From Nematopogon swammerdamellus (taxonomy: Eukaryota > Arthropoda > Insecta > Lepidoptera > Adelidae), in assembly GCA_946902875.1 (NCBI GenBank), contig OX336338.1, positions 5,757,971 through 5,821,970 of the forward strand: a stretch of DNA of 64,000 bases, written 5' to 3'. The notes under the pieces were generated by a model that saw only the letters and a program-made list of their open reading frames with translations, had not been told where the DNA came from and ran no database searches. This document shows positions 8,840 through 19,059 of the stretch, piece by piece; within the stretch, counting starts at the first letter, position 1, and every line of letters starts with the position of its first letter. The position numbers and the translations under genes are program-made.

Positions 8840-11109
8840 AGCAGAAGGTATTCACCACTTCATATCCGGGTTTCCATGCACGCTTCGCCAAGACACCATA
8901 CGCTCAATTTAATCAAACCAACAAGGGATGGGGAACCTGGGGAATCCATAGTGCTGCTGCTCCAGAGAGCGCTGACCGGCCTGGAATATCTCTGTCTCAA
9001 GGTATTCTCCACACACGCCCTTCGGAACATGCAAAATAAGGACTATGTCTACTGGTTTTAAGATAAGTTCAGTGATGGAGATGTGGTTGAGGCCGCCCTG
9101 ACCGCGACAGAGAATCTTTCATACTTTACGCTCTCAATGGGTTTACCGCAAAGCCAACTCGTACACGGCAATCGCATGTTAGACGCGATAAATCACACAT
9201 TTTGATGTAAGAACACGTGTAATATTAAAGCAGGTGAAGTGAGGTGGGATTGTAGATTGCCGCCGTACAGTTCGCGTGTCGTGTCGTCAGCGGCGGCGTG
9301 CGTGACGTGGGACACGCGACAGCCAACCGGGACGCATCTTAGGAACACATTTCGGGCATTCAACTGGAGGATTTTAGATACAGAGAATATTATCAAGAGA
9401 CGGAAGGATGGATTACGATTAAGTATACATAATAAAACTGACTGAAATTGACTCGAAAGGAGTTGTGGACGCAACTGAACAACTTTTCTTCTGGGATTTT
9501 TAAAAACTTAAAAAAATCACAAGTGAAAATTGAATACCCTGATAATAAATATATTCCTTATTTCTAATGGGTGAGCTGGAAGAGACTGCCATAAGGAAAT
9601 AACCTCACCCATTTGATGAAAGAAACTTGTGAATTATGTACCTAAAAATGTTATTCTGTTTTGCTATGTTTTTTCTTTAAAATTTTTATTTAGTTGTACG
9701 AGTATTTTGCATCATTCTTCTGTGTTTTTTAATCCAACAAACGGTTATATTCTATCATTATTATTATATTAGGTAACTTTAACTGAAACTTTTTTCGCAA
9801 CAAAACGATTCGTTCCCCTCCCCAAAGAATCGCAATTCTGTAGGAGAAGGGCACGAGGGTTTTGATCGTAATCCCTGCGTACGCGCAACCAGCACGGGCG
9901 ACACTCGCGGACGCTGCGTAATCTCATCCAACATTGAAAAGGACAAATTAAGCCTATTAAATGACTAGCGATTCATTAATTGTCGTCGACATGAATGTAA
10001 AACACGCATTTAGTGAGCGGATCACATTTCATAATCTTATTACAATAGCACTCACGACATAGATAGGTCATATGTTCCGGAGAAATCGAAGAATGCTAAG
10101 ACTAGGTAGACGTTAAGTAAATAACTAAAGGATTTAACCATACAATAATAAATACATGCGGAATATTGTACCTAACACCGAAACCTTCAGAAAAATATAA
10201 GAGATGTAAATAAATGTAATCTAATGTTTTGTTGACCAATATAACATAATTAAATGATAAGCTGCGTTTTCCCGATATTGTTTTGCAGAAGTGGTGTATG
10301 TATTTAGCTAGATACGAGTAGATACAAGTTAATTTACAAATTAAAAGAATCCTGGATACATCAATTCAAGTCCCAAAGAATTTACACAGAAACATTTGCA
10401 AAATGGACAAAACCGTCAACGACGTATGCCCTCACCTCACGCGTCTGCCCTCGTTCAGTTCGCTCACTTGGTGAATTCACCGGTGCAGCGTGGTGCAGCT
10501 ATTGAGTTTTAAACGGAAACTATTTTTGGCTTTTAAAGGGTTGTTGATGTGTCGGGGGTTTACTAATGTTTGTGTAGTAGTGGTCAGATTCTTGAGTATT
10601 CATGTTTATGCTGTAAATATTAATGTTCTTGTGAGCGATAGTATGGGTTAATTATTGTAAATTACTTTAATATAATACTTATAATGTATACTAACAAAAC
10701 ATTGTGACTTGCGAAGTTTCTTTGTCAGTTCTTCTTCGAATTGAATTTAGAACTGGCGGAATTTTCGATATGTCCAAACGTAGGTTACCTACCTATGGAT
10801 GAAATTATACAATAAACAATAAAGAATTAAATTTGTAATTTAACTTTTATTTAAACTTTTTAAGAGACGTAATTTGAAATTGTAATAATTTTGCTTGATA
10901 TCCTAAGATGTAGTTAAAATTCCTTTAATGCTTTAATTGTCAGTAAGTGACAAGTACATAAATTAGTTTTTTAATCATTTCCGTTTATTTACCTAAAGGC
11001 GACGAGTGAAAGTGTAATACATTTTCATTTTACAGCTGATATGCCTTCACCAATTAGGAAAAGTTACCATGATCTTCGAAATCATGACTCTCTATCATGG
11101 CTAAGAAAC
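8840..11109. other. Long low-repeat stretch
   Basis: 8840-9160 may hold more decayed LINE sequence upstream of the minus-strand fragment but shows no clear motif. 9230-9330 and 9830-9930 retain CpG. 9550-9605 contains a 10-bp inverted repeat (AATGGGTGAG). The rest is AT-rich and unremarkable. It could include regulatory DNA. Confidence 0.35.
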
Positions 11110-11375
11110 ATCCCGGTAAAACCAGCTTTCTAATAAAACAAAAACCGCATCAAATTTGGTCCAGCCGTTAGGAAGCTACGATGTGACAGACCGACATAGG
11201 CGTCAAACTTATAACACCCCTCTTTTTGGGTCGGGGCTCAAAATACTTTATTACTCCAAAAACATTTTACAGAAACAAGCACAATATACAATTTACATGA
11301 GGTGTAAAGTAATGTACTTACAGAGATTTCTTCCAGTAAACCTTTGGATGTTTGAGAGTCGATATAGTCTCTAAT
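11110..11375. repeat. Repeat G end joined to a LINE 3' tail fragment
   Basis: 11120-11235 has GTCCAGCCGTTAGGAAGCTA and AACTTATAACACCCCTCTTT, shared with 45180-45310. From about 11240 it changes to a minus-oriented LINE tail (ACTTACAGAGATTTCTTCCA, CCTTTGGATGTTTGAGAGTC) also present at 15235-15395. The 72-codon frame across them is not a gene. Confidence 0.6.
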
Positions 11376-11651
11376 AGAGAATGCAATTTTTTTCATTGCT
11401 CTTCTTTGAGAAGCTTTATTTCATTTGTTTTCCCGTAGAAGTTGCGTCTTATTGCGTCTTCCTAAAGAAGCTACCTATCAAAATTTCATTGCTTTCTCTG
11501 TAAAAGCTGTCCTTCATTGCTCTTTATAATCTACATCTGCAGTAAGGCTTAAAGGAAATAGAGGAATAAAGTTATAATGGCCAGCCAATTAGTTTAGTAT
11601 CCAATCAATGTTAGAACAGTCAATAAATAAAGTTGTGGACGCTTTAACTTT
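11376..11651. other. No recognised feature
   Basis: AT-rich DNA containing a close doublet of TTGCGTCTT near 11440. No gene or clear repeat. Confidence 0.35.
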
Positions 11652-11878
11652 TTAGGGTTCCGTATCAGTAAGGCGCTTTTTTTTTGGTTTTGCTCTACCG
11701 TAAAAACGATATACACACAAGCGTCAAACTTGGTGTGATTATAGTGGAAACTCTAAAGTACAAACTTTAAAGTGCAAACTTTTAACTTAAAAAAAAAAAC
11801 GAATTATAAAAACCGGCCAATTACGCGGTGGTACGGAACCATCGGTGCACGAGTCCGACTCGCACTTCGCCGGTTTTG
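11652..11878 (-). mobile_element. Dispersed repeat D, shortened copy
   Basis: Has TAGGGTTCCGTATCAGTAAG at one end and GGTGCACGAGTCCGACTCGC then ACTTCGCCGG at the other, as in the 7109 copy. The middle includes GCGTCAAACTTGGTGTGATT, shared with the 45526 copy. Confidence 0.7.
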
Positions 11879-11904
11879 TTGTTTAATTAAAACCAACTTG
11901 GGTG

Positions 11905-12075
11905 GCTGTGCCGAAGGAACGTATGGAATGAAAATATGGAATGGTCTTCCGGTGAGTTTGTTTACTTCTCTACTACCTATATCTGACTATCTAAAGGCGT
12001 GTCAATTAATTCGATCGGCCTATTATAGCTGGTGTGGGGCCTCGCTGAGCGTGGTTTCGCGAGCAGTAGAGTTAT
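11905..12075 (+). pseudogene. Frameshifted reverse transcriptase tail
   Basis: KIWNGLPVSLFTS (from about 11929) matches the RTAKIWNGLP-S-VF motif of LINE reverse transcriptases. After a loss of frame, GCTGGTGTGGGGCCTCGCTG then AGCGTGGTTTCGCGAG corresponds to the AGMAP-stop-AWFRE end of the copies at 17.7 and 39.2 kb. Frame change and short length show a dead copy. Confidence 0.6.
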
Positions 12076-12201
12076 TGGCTGTTGATGTTTATAAAAAAAA
12101 ATACTTGTTTCAATTGGATTTTTAAAAAGAATATGTATTAATTTTTTAAAGAATAAAATGAGTTTCATGGAACCACAGCTGCACGTAGCAACTAGCTAAG
12201 T

Positions 12202-12263
12202 ATATTGTTGGTGGTTGGTCATGGTTGGAATTCGCGATCACTATGGCCAAACACCAACAATAT
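12202..12263. repeat. 23-bp inverted repeat with 16-nt loop
   Basis: ATATTGTTGGTGGTTGGTCA on the left pairs at 20 of 23 positions with 12241-12263. No obvious target duplication. Confidence 0.7.
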
Positions 12264-12497
12264 GCAAATACAACTCCACGCAATAAGAGCGCCATAATGT
12301 AATTAATAATTATGTACGTGTTACTGCAAGACAGAGTCTCTCTAGAGCAGGAGACATGATTACATGTAAAATAGGCTTAGAAACTTTTCTAAATATATTT
12401 TTTTCATTTCAATTTTTTCTTTTTCATATGAACATCCATGGTAGACTAAAAGTATTTATTTATTTGGTTTTCTACAAGTAGGACAAAACATAACATA
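12264..12497. other. No recognised feature
   Basis: AT-rich spacer before the next foldback. Confidence 0.4.
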
Positions 12498-12871
12498 AAA
12501 AAATAGGTAAAAAAACTTTTAAGTTAAACGGTTTTATTAAAAAAAAAACAGCTGTACAAAAAATCAAAAAAAAATCAGCTATATGGGCGTATATGCGCCC
12601 CACGTTTTTATATTAGTCTGTTAAAAGTCTCAATTTATTACTTATTCCGCTGACGCAGCGACACAAGGTGCCCTTTGGCATCCGACATGAGAAGACAGCA
12701 CGCTAGTATTGACGATTTCTTACCCAGACTGTAAAATCTTAAGAAGGCCCAGATTTGTGTCCTTATTATTTTCTAGTTTTTGTATAGCTGATTTTTTTTA
12801 AATTTTTTGTACAGCTGTTTTTTTTTTAATAAAACCGTTTAACTTAAAAGTTTTTTTACCTATTTTTTTAT
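12498..12871. repeat. Foldback, arms about 86 bp
   Basis: Left arm 12498-12583 and right arm 12783-12871 share, in reverse complement, AGTTAAACGGTTTTATTAAA, CAGCTGTAC and ATCAGCTATA. The 200-bp spacer is not repetitive. AAACGGTTTTATT recurs as AATAAAACCGTTTA at 14575, just past the 130-bp array, so array and foldback may belong to one larger element. Confidence 0.85.
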
Positions 12872-13015
12872 TTACTCGTTTTTAGTTTGATTTTTTTTAT
12901 AATTTTTACTTTCATGTTGTTCCCACGAGTATTAGACCAATAACAGACAACCCCCTCCCTGAGGTCCATGTAGTGGCGCAAGGCTCTCATACAAATGTGG
13001 CCAGCCTTGAAGTTG

Positions 13016-13178
13016 AAACGCTAACGACGTATAATTTTTATCCACCCTAATGCCACACAGTCCTCGGCACGTTTCAAACGTTGACTTGGGTGGTATATCG
13101 CTAACAACGTATCATTTTTAGCCACCCTAACGCCACACAGTTCTCGGGACAATACAGAAACCTTAACTTGGGTGGATT
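13016..13178. repeat. Two-copy 80-bp tandem repeat
   Basis: CGCTAACGACGTATAATTTT (13019) and CGCTAACAACGTATCATTTT (13099) each continue with CCACCCTAA.GCCACACAG and end TTGGGTGG. Confidence 0.8.
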
Positions 13179-13227
13179 CAAACCAATATCCTGATCCATA
13201 TTTTTGTTTTATTTAAGTTCAACAATC

Positions 13228-14434
13228 CACCTCCTGACTCCATCATCAGACCCTCGTCACCAAGTGTATTGGGAGAAGTATGGGACACTCGTCCAAACCA
13301 ACCAAATGAGCCCAAACTCGAGGGGGTTACTAGTAACAATTGAAGAGTTCCACTGTGCACCTCCTGACTCCATCATCAGACCCTCGTCACTAAGTGTATT
13401 GGTAGAAGTATGGGACACTCGTCCAAACAAACCAAATGAGCCCAAACTCGAGGGGTTACTAGTAACGGTTGAAGAGTTCCACTGTACACCTCCTGACTCC
13501 ATCATCAGACCCTCGTCACCAAGTGTATTGGGAGAAGTATGGGACACTCGTCCAAACCAACCAAATGAGCCCAAACTCGAGGGGGTTACTAGTAACAGTT
13601 GAAGAGTTCCACTGTGCACCTCCTGACTCCATCATCAGACCCTCGTCACCAAGTGAATTGGTAGAAGTATGAGACACTCGTCCAAACCAACCAAATGAGC
13701 CCAAACTCGAGGGGGTTACTAGTAACAGTTGAAGAGTTCCACTGTGCACCTCCTGACTCCATCATCAGACCCTCGTCACCACGTGTATTGGTAGAAGTAT
13801 GGGACACTGGTCTAAACAAACCAAATGAGCCCAAAATCGAGGGGGTTACTAGTAATGGTTGAAGAGTTCCACTGTACACCTCCTGACTCCATCATCAGAC
13901 CCTCGTCACCAAGTGTATTGATAGAAGTATGGGACACTCGTCCAGACCAACCAAAAGAGCCCAAACTCGAGGGGGTTACTAGTAACGGTTGAAGAGTTCC
14001 ACTGTACACCTCCTGACTCCATCATCAGACCCTCGTCACCAAGTGTATTTGGAGAAGTATGGGACACTCGTCCAAACCAACCAAATGAGCCCAAACTCGA
14101 GGGGGTTACTAGTAACAGTTGAAGAGTTCCACTGTGCACCTCCTGACTCCATCATCAGACCCTCGTCACCAAGTGTATTGGTAGAAGTATGGGACACTCG
14201 TCCAAACCAACCATATGAGCCCAAACTCGAAGGGGTTACTAGTAACGGTTGAAGAGTTCCACTGTACACCTCCTGGCTCCATCATCAGACCCTCGTCACC
14301 AAGTGTATTGGTAGAAGTATGGGACACTCGTCCAAACCAACCAAATGAGCCCAAACTCGATGGGGTTACTAGTAACGGTTGAAGAGTTCCACTGTCCACC
14401 TCCTGACTCCATCATCAGACCCTCGTTACCAAGT
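13228..14434. repeat. Tandem array, 130-bp unit, about 9.3 copies
   Basis: The phrase CTCCTGACTCCATCATCAGA starts at 13231, 13361, 13490, 13620, 13750, 13880, 14010, 14140, 14270 and 14400: steps of 130 except one of 129. Units differ at a few positions only (for example GTGCAC versus GTACAC). 130 is not a multiple of three, so the many 65-87-codon frames on both strands switch frame each unit and cannot encode a repeat protein. The array breaks off inside the tenth unit. Confidence 0.97.
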
Positions 14435-14600
14435 TGAAATTATCATAATATTGTATTGTCACGAGAACTCAATGTGTGTGCAAAGTTTCATAAAAATCGG
14501 TTCAGTAGAAGTAGTTGAAAAAGTTGTCGCAAGATTTGAAACAAAGATAGAAACAAATATACGAAGTCAAGCTAAATAAAACCGTTTAAAAATAACACAG
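14435..14600. repeat. Transposon-like end after the array
   Basis: GCAAAGTTTCATAAAAATCG then GTTCAGTAGAAGTAGTTGAA is of the type 'cause of action' text common near the ends of lepidopteran repeats, followed by AATAAAACCGTTTA, also found in the foldback at 12498. Class unknown. Confidence 0.45.
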
Positions 14601-14697
14601 GTATTCTTAAAACTAGCCTTATGTCTACTCAATAATAGACTTTCACTTTATAAATATATATATTTTTTAATTAAATACTAACAACTTTTTGTTGCTT

Positions 14698-14735
14698 TAT
14701 TTTTTATGTAAAACACATGTTTTACATAAAAAATA
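14698..14735. repeat. Perfect 17-bp hairpin, 4-nt loop
   Basis: TATTTTTTATGTAAAAC pairs without mismatch across ACAT. CTCAATAATAG occurs on both sides at about 14628 and 14736. Confidence 0.9.
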
Positions 14736-15234
14736 CTCAATAATAGGAAACACTACATTCATATAGCTACAGTAAGGGATCGGAACGATCGTGCGTGACG
14801 TCCATCGTCATCGTCATCATCGTATTTAGCTAAGCATAAGCATTATATAATACGCTCAAAAGTAAACATGAAAACACGCATACAGAAAGTAATAGATAAT
14901 AATGAATTATGGAACGAAACGAGAGAGGTGGCGCTACCGTATTTGTGCCATTCGACCGCCCCGGTGTCATTGCTAACCCGTGTTCAATTAACGGAGAGAC
15001 AATAAAAAATATTTTAATATGTAGAGAAGCGAGCGGAGAGGCAATAAATATCGGTTTAATTAATTTTACGTAGCGTAGCGAGCTTCCCTCTCGAACGAGT
15101 TCATATATGTATGTGCACGCGGACTCTACACCGCGCGAGCCGCGCAGATAAAATATGTGAGCACTAGTGCTGTTATAACTTATAACTTATAACGAATATT
15201 ATATCGACAATTTCCCGTATATTCGTACTCGACA
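14736..15234. other. No recognised feature
   Basis: Mixed DNA; a short CGTCAT repeat near 14800 and CpG-containing sequence near 14920-15170. A cis-regulatory role is possible but not shown. Confidence 0.35.
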
Positions 15235-15395
15235 TTTAGATAGATAGATAGATAGAAAATGCTTTATTGCTCCAGTAAACATTAAACAGTAACAAGTGCA
15301 TTGGAAAATTTACATAAGGTGCAGAGGCGGACTTATTCCTTACAGAGATTTCTTACAGTCAACCTTTGGATGTTTGAGATTCGATATAAGCAGGT
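15235..15395 (-). mobile_element. LINE 3' tail with (TATC)n end
   Basis: On the minus strand it reads AAGGTTGACTGTAAGAAATC ... CTGGAGCAATAAAGCATTTT and ends in (CTAT)n. A polyadenylation-like AATAAA just before a simple-sequence tail is typical of LINE 3' ends. A diverged relative is at 11240-11370. Confidence 0.6.
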
Positions 15396-15664
15396 AGTAG
15401 CAAAAGAGTTGAGCGTGGGAACTGAAGATGAAATAATAATAAGAATACTTAAACGATACATGTAAGTACATGCTTGTTAAATACAAGCCATACATGTGTT
15501 AATACATATAAATTATAGAATATAATGTACAAATAAATAGACATATATACTATAAATATATCTGTAATTTATATATAAATATAATATGTACGTATCTTAT
15601 AGTATTTATTTTATGTAGTATCTATTTATATGTTTGTGTCCATTTATTTAATAGTTTTATTTTT
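15396..15664. other. AT-rich, no recognised feature
   Basis: 15480-15640 is almost pure A/T (ATATAAATATA style). No hairpin or frame of note. Confidence 0.4.
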
Positions 15665-15800
15665 CACGCGCTTCACTGTCCGTCCTATGCGCTTCTGCAC
15701 ATCCCAAAGATTAGTTTGTAAAGAATGCTACATCGCATTAAACTCGCCTTTTGCATTCCATTTCATGGTGTACAATAAAGTATATTTGATTGATTGAAAT
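15665..15800 (+). mobile_element. LINE 3' end, second family
   Basis: GTTTGTAAAGAATGCTACAT, CGCATTAAACTCGCCTT and GGTGTACAATAAAGTATATT end in a TTGATTGATTGAAATT tail. The same end occurs at 18547-18669 and 50905-51030. The AATAAA followed by a short-repeat tail marks a LINE 3' terminus. Confidence 0.65.
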
Positions 15801-16007
15801 TTAAATTGCAGTTAGGTACTGTTTAAAATTTCAACATCTAATTAAGTTAAATTTTAACTTTCTGCACTGAACGTACTCGTATACTGCAATTTGTAGTTAA
15901 TTCAATTGACGGAGTGTGAAATGAGCGGAAATGAAGGCTGCAGGATTGGTGTGAAAATGGATATGGCCAAGAATAAAGTAACGCGGGAAGGGAAGGGATC
16001 TACAGTT
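15801..16007. other. No recognised feature
   Basis: Ordinary AT-rich flank. Confidence 0.35.
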
Positions 16008-16428
16008 TTACGTGGAATCCGAACCACGGTCAGCCTCCAACGGTCGAGCGGTCACCCATCCAAGTACTGACCGCGCTCAGGGTTGCTTAACAACCACAAA
16101 GCATCGAATACCGCGCGCGCCCCCTCCTAGAGACGCCCTGAGCGCGATTTCCCTACAACGTCGTTGAAGCCTGTGGGCGTGGCCTATGACTTACATATGT
16201 GTGTTGTGCGTGTGCATTTGTTTTGTGCGTGTGCCTAACTTGCTCATCTTTGTGTGTAGTGTCGATACTAACACACACACACACACATACGTAGCGCTAG
16301 CAGCACTGAGTGCGGTTATTGGGTTTCAAATATTATTATTACTTTCGCCTCTAGGAGGCGCGCGCGGTATTCGATGCTCTGTGTTAACAACAGTCGACCG
16401 ACCGCACCGCCGAGCTACCGAGGCTGAC
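16008..16428 (-). mobile_element. 5S-SINE head interrupted by a MITE
   Basis: 16008-16094 and 16392-16428 together form the minus-strand head of the 5S-SINE (CAAGTACTGACCGCGCTCAG; GAGCTACCGAGGCTGAC). The split falls exactly at a duplicated TTAACAAC, so the SINE is the older layer. The body is missing. Confidence 0.85.
16087..16391. mobile_element. MITE with 8-bp TSD, family CACAGAG, copy 1
   Basis: Element 16095-16383 (289 bp) has imperfect terminal inverted repeats of about 33 bp: CACAAAGCATCGAATACCGC and GCGGTATTCGATGCTCTGTG. It is flanked by identical TTAACAAC (16087-16094, 16384-16391). Between the ends is a short (CA)n. A second copy with its own duplication lies at 34734-35027 in the opposite orientation. 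An 8-bp duplication points to hAT or P superfamily; the CACAGAG start does not fit the usual hAT CARNG pattern exactly. No transposase. Confidence 0.9.
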
Positions 16429-16471
16429 AATTAGATCGCTTTATGATAAATGCTTAAGAAATTAAAGACAT

Positions 16472-16697
16472 TAGTGGGTGGCCAAATTATTAGAGCCACA
16501 GTGCAAAATTTACATTTTTGGTTTTTGTAAAAGAATTAAACCAGTTTGTGATATATTTTTTAATTCAAAATTACCACGTGCCAACATAATAAAATAGAAA
16601 CAAACATATCAATATATTTTGTAGCTTAATTGTAAACGATTTTTAAACAAATTGTTCAATTTTCAAGGTGGCTCTAATAATTTGGCCACCCACTGTA
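16472..16697. mobile_element. Tc1/mariner-type MITE
   Basis: GTGGGTGGCCAAATTATTAG at 16474 and its complement ending CACTG at 16695 form 26-bp near-perfect inverted repeats, flanked by TA on each side. The 222-bp interior is AT-rich and noncoding. The left end seems to lack the initial CA present on the right. TA duplication and TIR style fit Tc1/mariner. Confidence 0.85.
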
Positions 16698-16799
16698 ATT
16701 GTTTATGTGACAATGAAATGAAAAAGGCCTAGAATAATATTGAAGCCGCCGCCGATGAGATCGGTCAAGAGAAAGTATCGATGCGTAATATTGTATACA

Positions 16800-17100
16800 G
16801 GGTAAGCTAGGCGCGGTACGGCGGATGGGCGACGCGGCGGCGGCGATGACGCGACGGACGGACGGACGGTCAGGTCATATTGCGGTGGGTATGTGCGGGC
16901 GCGGAAGTCGGTTTAGTTAGCTGGTCGGTGGCGGAGGGGGCGCGTGGGGCGAGGTGCGGGCGCGCGCGGGCGGCCGCCGCCGCCGGATTAGCCGCACCTG
17001 CCTAGGACAGCTCCGCCGCAAACTGCTCCACCGACCGACCAGCCGCCGCTCTGGGTGCGGTACCCGGCTGGTGTCACCAGTGCTCTTCATCGCTTTATAA
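16800..17100. other. CpG-rich stretch
   Basis: Very GC rich (GCGGCGG, GACGGACGGACGG). The 81-codon minus frame is composition-driven. Could be a CpG-rich regulatory patch; no specific site recognised. Confidence 0.35.
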
Positions 17101-17152
17101 GGCAAAATAATTCGACAATTCCACTGCACACATCGTTTGTGGACTATCTGTG

Positions 17153-17336
17153 CCCTAATCACGATATTTAACCTACTACGCTACGCTACGCTACGCTACG
17201 CCGTGTTCTCCGCATAAAATTGTGTATGGAGAAACGAAGTTCGCAAATCTATCACTAGAGGCGCTGCTTCGTTTCTCCATACAAAATGATGCGGAGAACA
17301 CGGCGTAGCGTATTAGGTTACATCTCGTGATTAGGG
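17153..17336. repeat. Foldback MITE with (CTACG)n in one arm
   Basis: CCCTAATCACGA at the left and TCGTGATTAGGG at the right open arms of about 65 bp that pair through CGCCGTGTTCTCCGCAT and TATGGAGAAACGAAG. The left arm alone carries about five CTACG copies, an expansion after the element formed. No clear target duplication. Confidence 0.85.
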
Positions 17337-17696
17337 TACTGATAGCTGAATGCCGTAACGCAGCGTTTTGTGTCTGTAAATTATGTACTAATCCCGGATG
17401 TGGGCAAATTAAGGTGATGCGATACTGCGTCTGACTCGTATTTCAAGAAGTGTACCGCCAATATTATTTACATGACAGATTCAGTTTTAATATAGGTATG
17501 TAAAACTTCATCCTTCAGCGCAGATCGATAGCTTTTTGAAAACACGATTTGATTAACTTTGCTCGATAGAAAACAATCATGAACATGCCTCTGAATTTAG
17601 TTATAAAAACGGATTTAAGGCAACGTGACCAAATCAATTTGGAAATAATATATTTTATTTGTTGAATTTACATATCTAAATATTTTTTTTTATAGG
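17337..17696. other. No clear feature
   Basis: 17490-17570 (TGTAAAACTTCATCC ... ACGATTTGAT) resembles 40515-40590, so a further old dispersed repeat is likely. Otherwise ordinary. Confidence 0.35.
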
Positions 17697-18164
17697 CAGC
17701 CGGCGCGCGTGTCTGTGCCCAATACTTCAACGGAAGATCAGACACAGCCAATAACACCATTCCTCGCGAAACCACGCTCAGAGAGGCGCCATGCCGGCTA
17801 TGAGGCGGACAAAAAGGTTGTCGTCTAATTTATTGACACGCCTTTTGAAGATTCCCAGGTTATAGGTGGTGAACACACTCAACGGAAGACCGTTCCATAT
17901 TTTCGCCGTTCGACACAGGAAAGATTTCGAAAAACGATGTGTTCTTAGTAGTTGGGTGTCAACAACATATGGATGTTCCGAGCGAGTCCGGCGGGTGTGG
18001 CGGAGACGGATGGGGGCTGGAGGGATGAGAGAAGCCAATTCATCAGAGCAACGTCCATGGTAGTACCTATAGAACATAAATCCGTAGCTTTTTACTTTTT
18101 TGTCTCGATTCGTAGTTTTGGAATAAATGAATAATAACCAAATTTTTAATTGATTGTGTTGCAT
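17697..18164 (-). pseudogene. Non-LTR reverse transcriptase C-terminal fragment
   Basis: Best-preserved copy of this LINE group. The frame 17778-18164 carries FYRYYHGRCSDELASL, then HPYVVDTQLLRT, RTAKIWNGLPLSVF, YNLGIFKRRVNKL and ends AGMAPL before a stop. Downstream sequence (to 17697) is its 3' UTR. The first 30 residues (lysine and tyrosine rich) look unrelated and mark the 5' truncation. The catalytic domain is absent. Relatives are at 11905, 39227 and 57645. Confidence 0.8.
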
Positions 18165-18459
18165 CCTACTCCAAACAGCGAAAGCGGCGCGGCGGCGCCT
18201 TGAAAGAGGAGTACAGGTGAATATGGGTTGACAGGGCCTTAAGTGAGTGATACCATGGATGAGATACTAGTTAGTATCACCAAAAGCGATGTACAAAGGC
18301 TGCAGCACAAACTCAAAAACGAAATTGAACTAACGCACATATTCATATTGTAGATTTTCTCTCTTCGCCGTGGTTGGGAATTTACAAAAAGAATAAGGCG
18401 AAGATGAAAATAGCACAGAATAGAGATAAGTAGAGCAAAAACTGCCATGGTTGGTCCCA
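18165..18459. other. No recognised feature
   Basis: Ordinary DNA; the 73-codon minus frame shows no motif. Confidence 0.35.
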
Positions 18460-18909
18460 TGATGTCAGCTCATAACACCTTGTTAAACTAGGTGCCATGT
18501 CAGTGCTTCCCTGCCGGCTGCACAATCTGGGCAGAAAACACGAACTGCGTTGTCCGCCCCATGCGCTTCTCCACGTCTAAAAGGTTAGTTTGTAAAGAAT
18601 GCTTCATCGCATTAAACCTGCCTTGTATGTTCCATGGTGTACAATAAAGTATATTTGAATTTGAAATTTAACTATTTACATAGACGCTTCGACCGACCTT
18701 TCATTTAGTGCGGTGGTATCAACCCGGGCGGGTGTACCCCTACCACCTATTAAGGTAAGAAGGAAGAACCTTACAATTTTATGTGGAATCCGAAACGCGG
18801 TCAGGTTCAACGCTTGTACGGTCATCCATTCAAGTTCTGACCGCGCCCAGGTGTGCTAAAATCACGAACGGCGGTCAATCGATCGCCCCACAGAGCTACC
18901 GAGGCTGAC
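18460..18909 (-). mobile_element. 5S-SINE with LINE tail inserted
   Basis: Reads GATGTCAGCTCATAACACCT ... AAAACACGAACT, breaks, resumes AACTATTTACATAGACGCTT and runs to GAGCTACCGAGGCTGAC. Joining the halves restores the family order seen at 823-1190. Confidence 0.8.
18543..18673 (+). mobile_element. LINE 3' end nested in the SINE
   Basis: 18547-18669 is a 123-bp 5'-truncated LINE tail ending GTACAATAAAGTATATTTGA plus TTTGAAATTT. AACT flanks it on both sides (18543-18546, 18670-18673), a short target duplication. It shows LINE activity after the SINE landed. Confidence 0.75.
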
Positions 18910-19059
18910 AAATGTTCCGACACTGTGACAGTTGTTCCGCGGATCGATTAAGTAAGAGAGATGCCTCGAAAGTCGATGCCGATGTGACGGATGGAACTGT
19001 TAAGACCATTATCCATGTTGATGACCTCTTTATATTTGACCGGTGACGCTGGAGTGTGA
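18910..19059. other. No recognised feature
   Basis: Short unique DNA between SINE and CpG-rich patch. Confidence 0.3.

Noticed and set aside
8684..9061. 125-codon plus frame over the LINE relic
   Set aside because: It is antisense to the reverse-transcriptase fragment on the minus strand and has no motif of its own.
13178..14579. Repeated peptides such as LLVTPSSLGSFGWFGRVSHT over the 130-bp array
   Set aside because: The unit is not a multiple of three, so frames shift every unit and stop after about 77 codons; no continuous repeat protein.
16186..16434. Similar peptides encoded here and at 34699-34923
   Set aside because: They reflect two copies of one MITE including its CA repeat; not conserved proteins.
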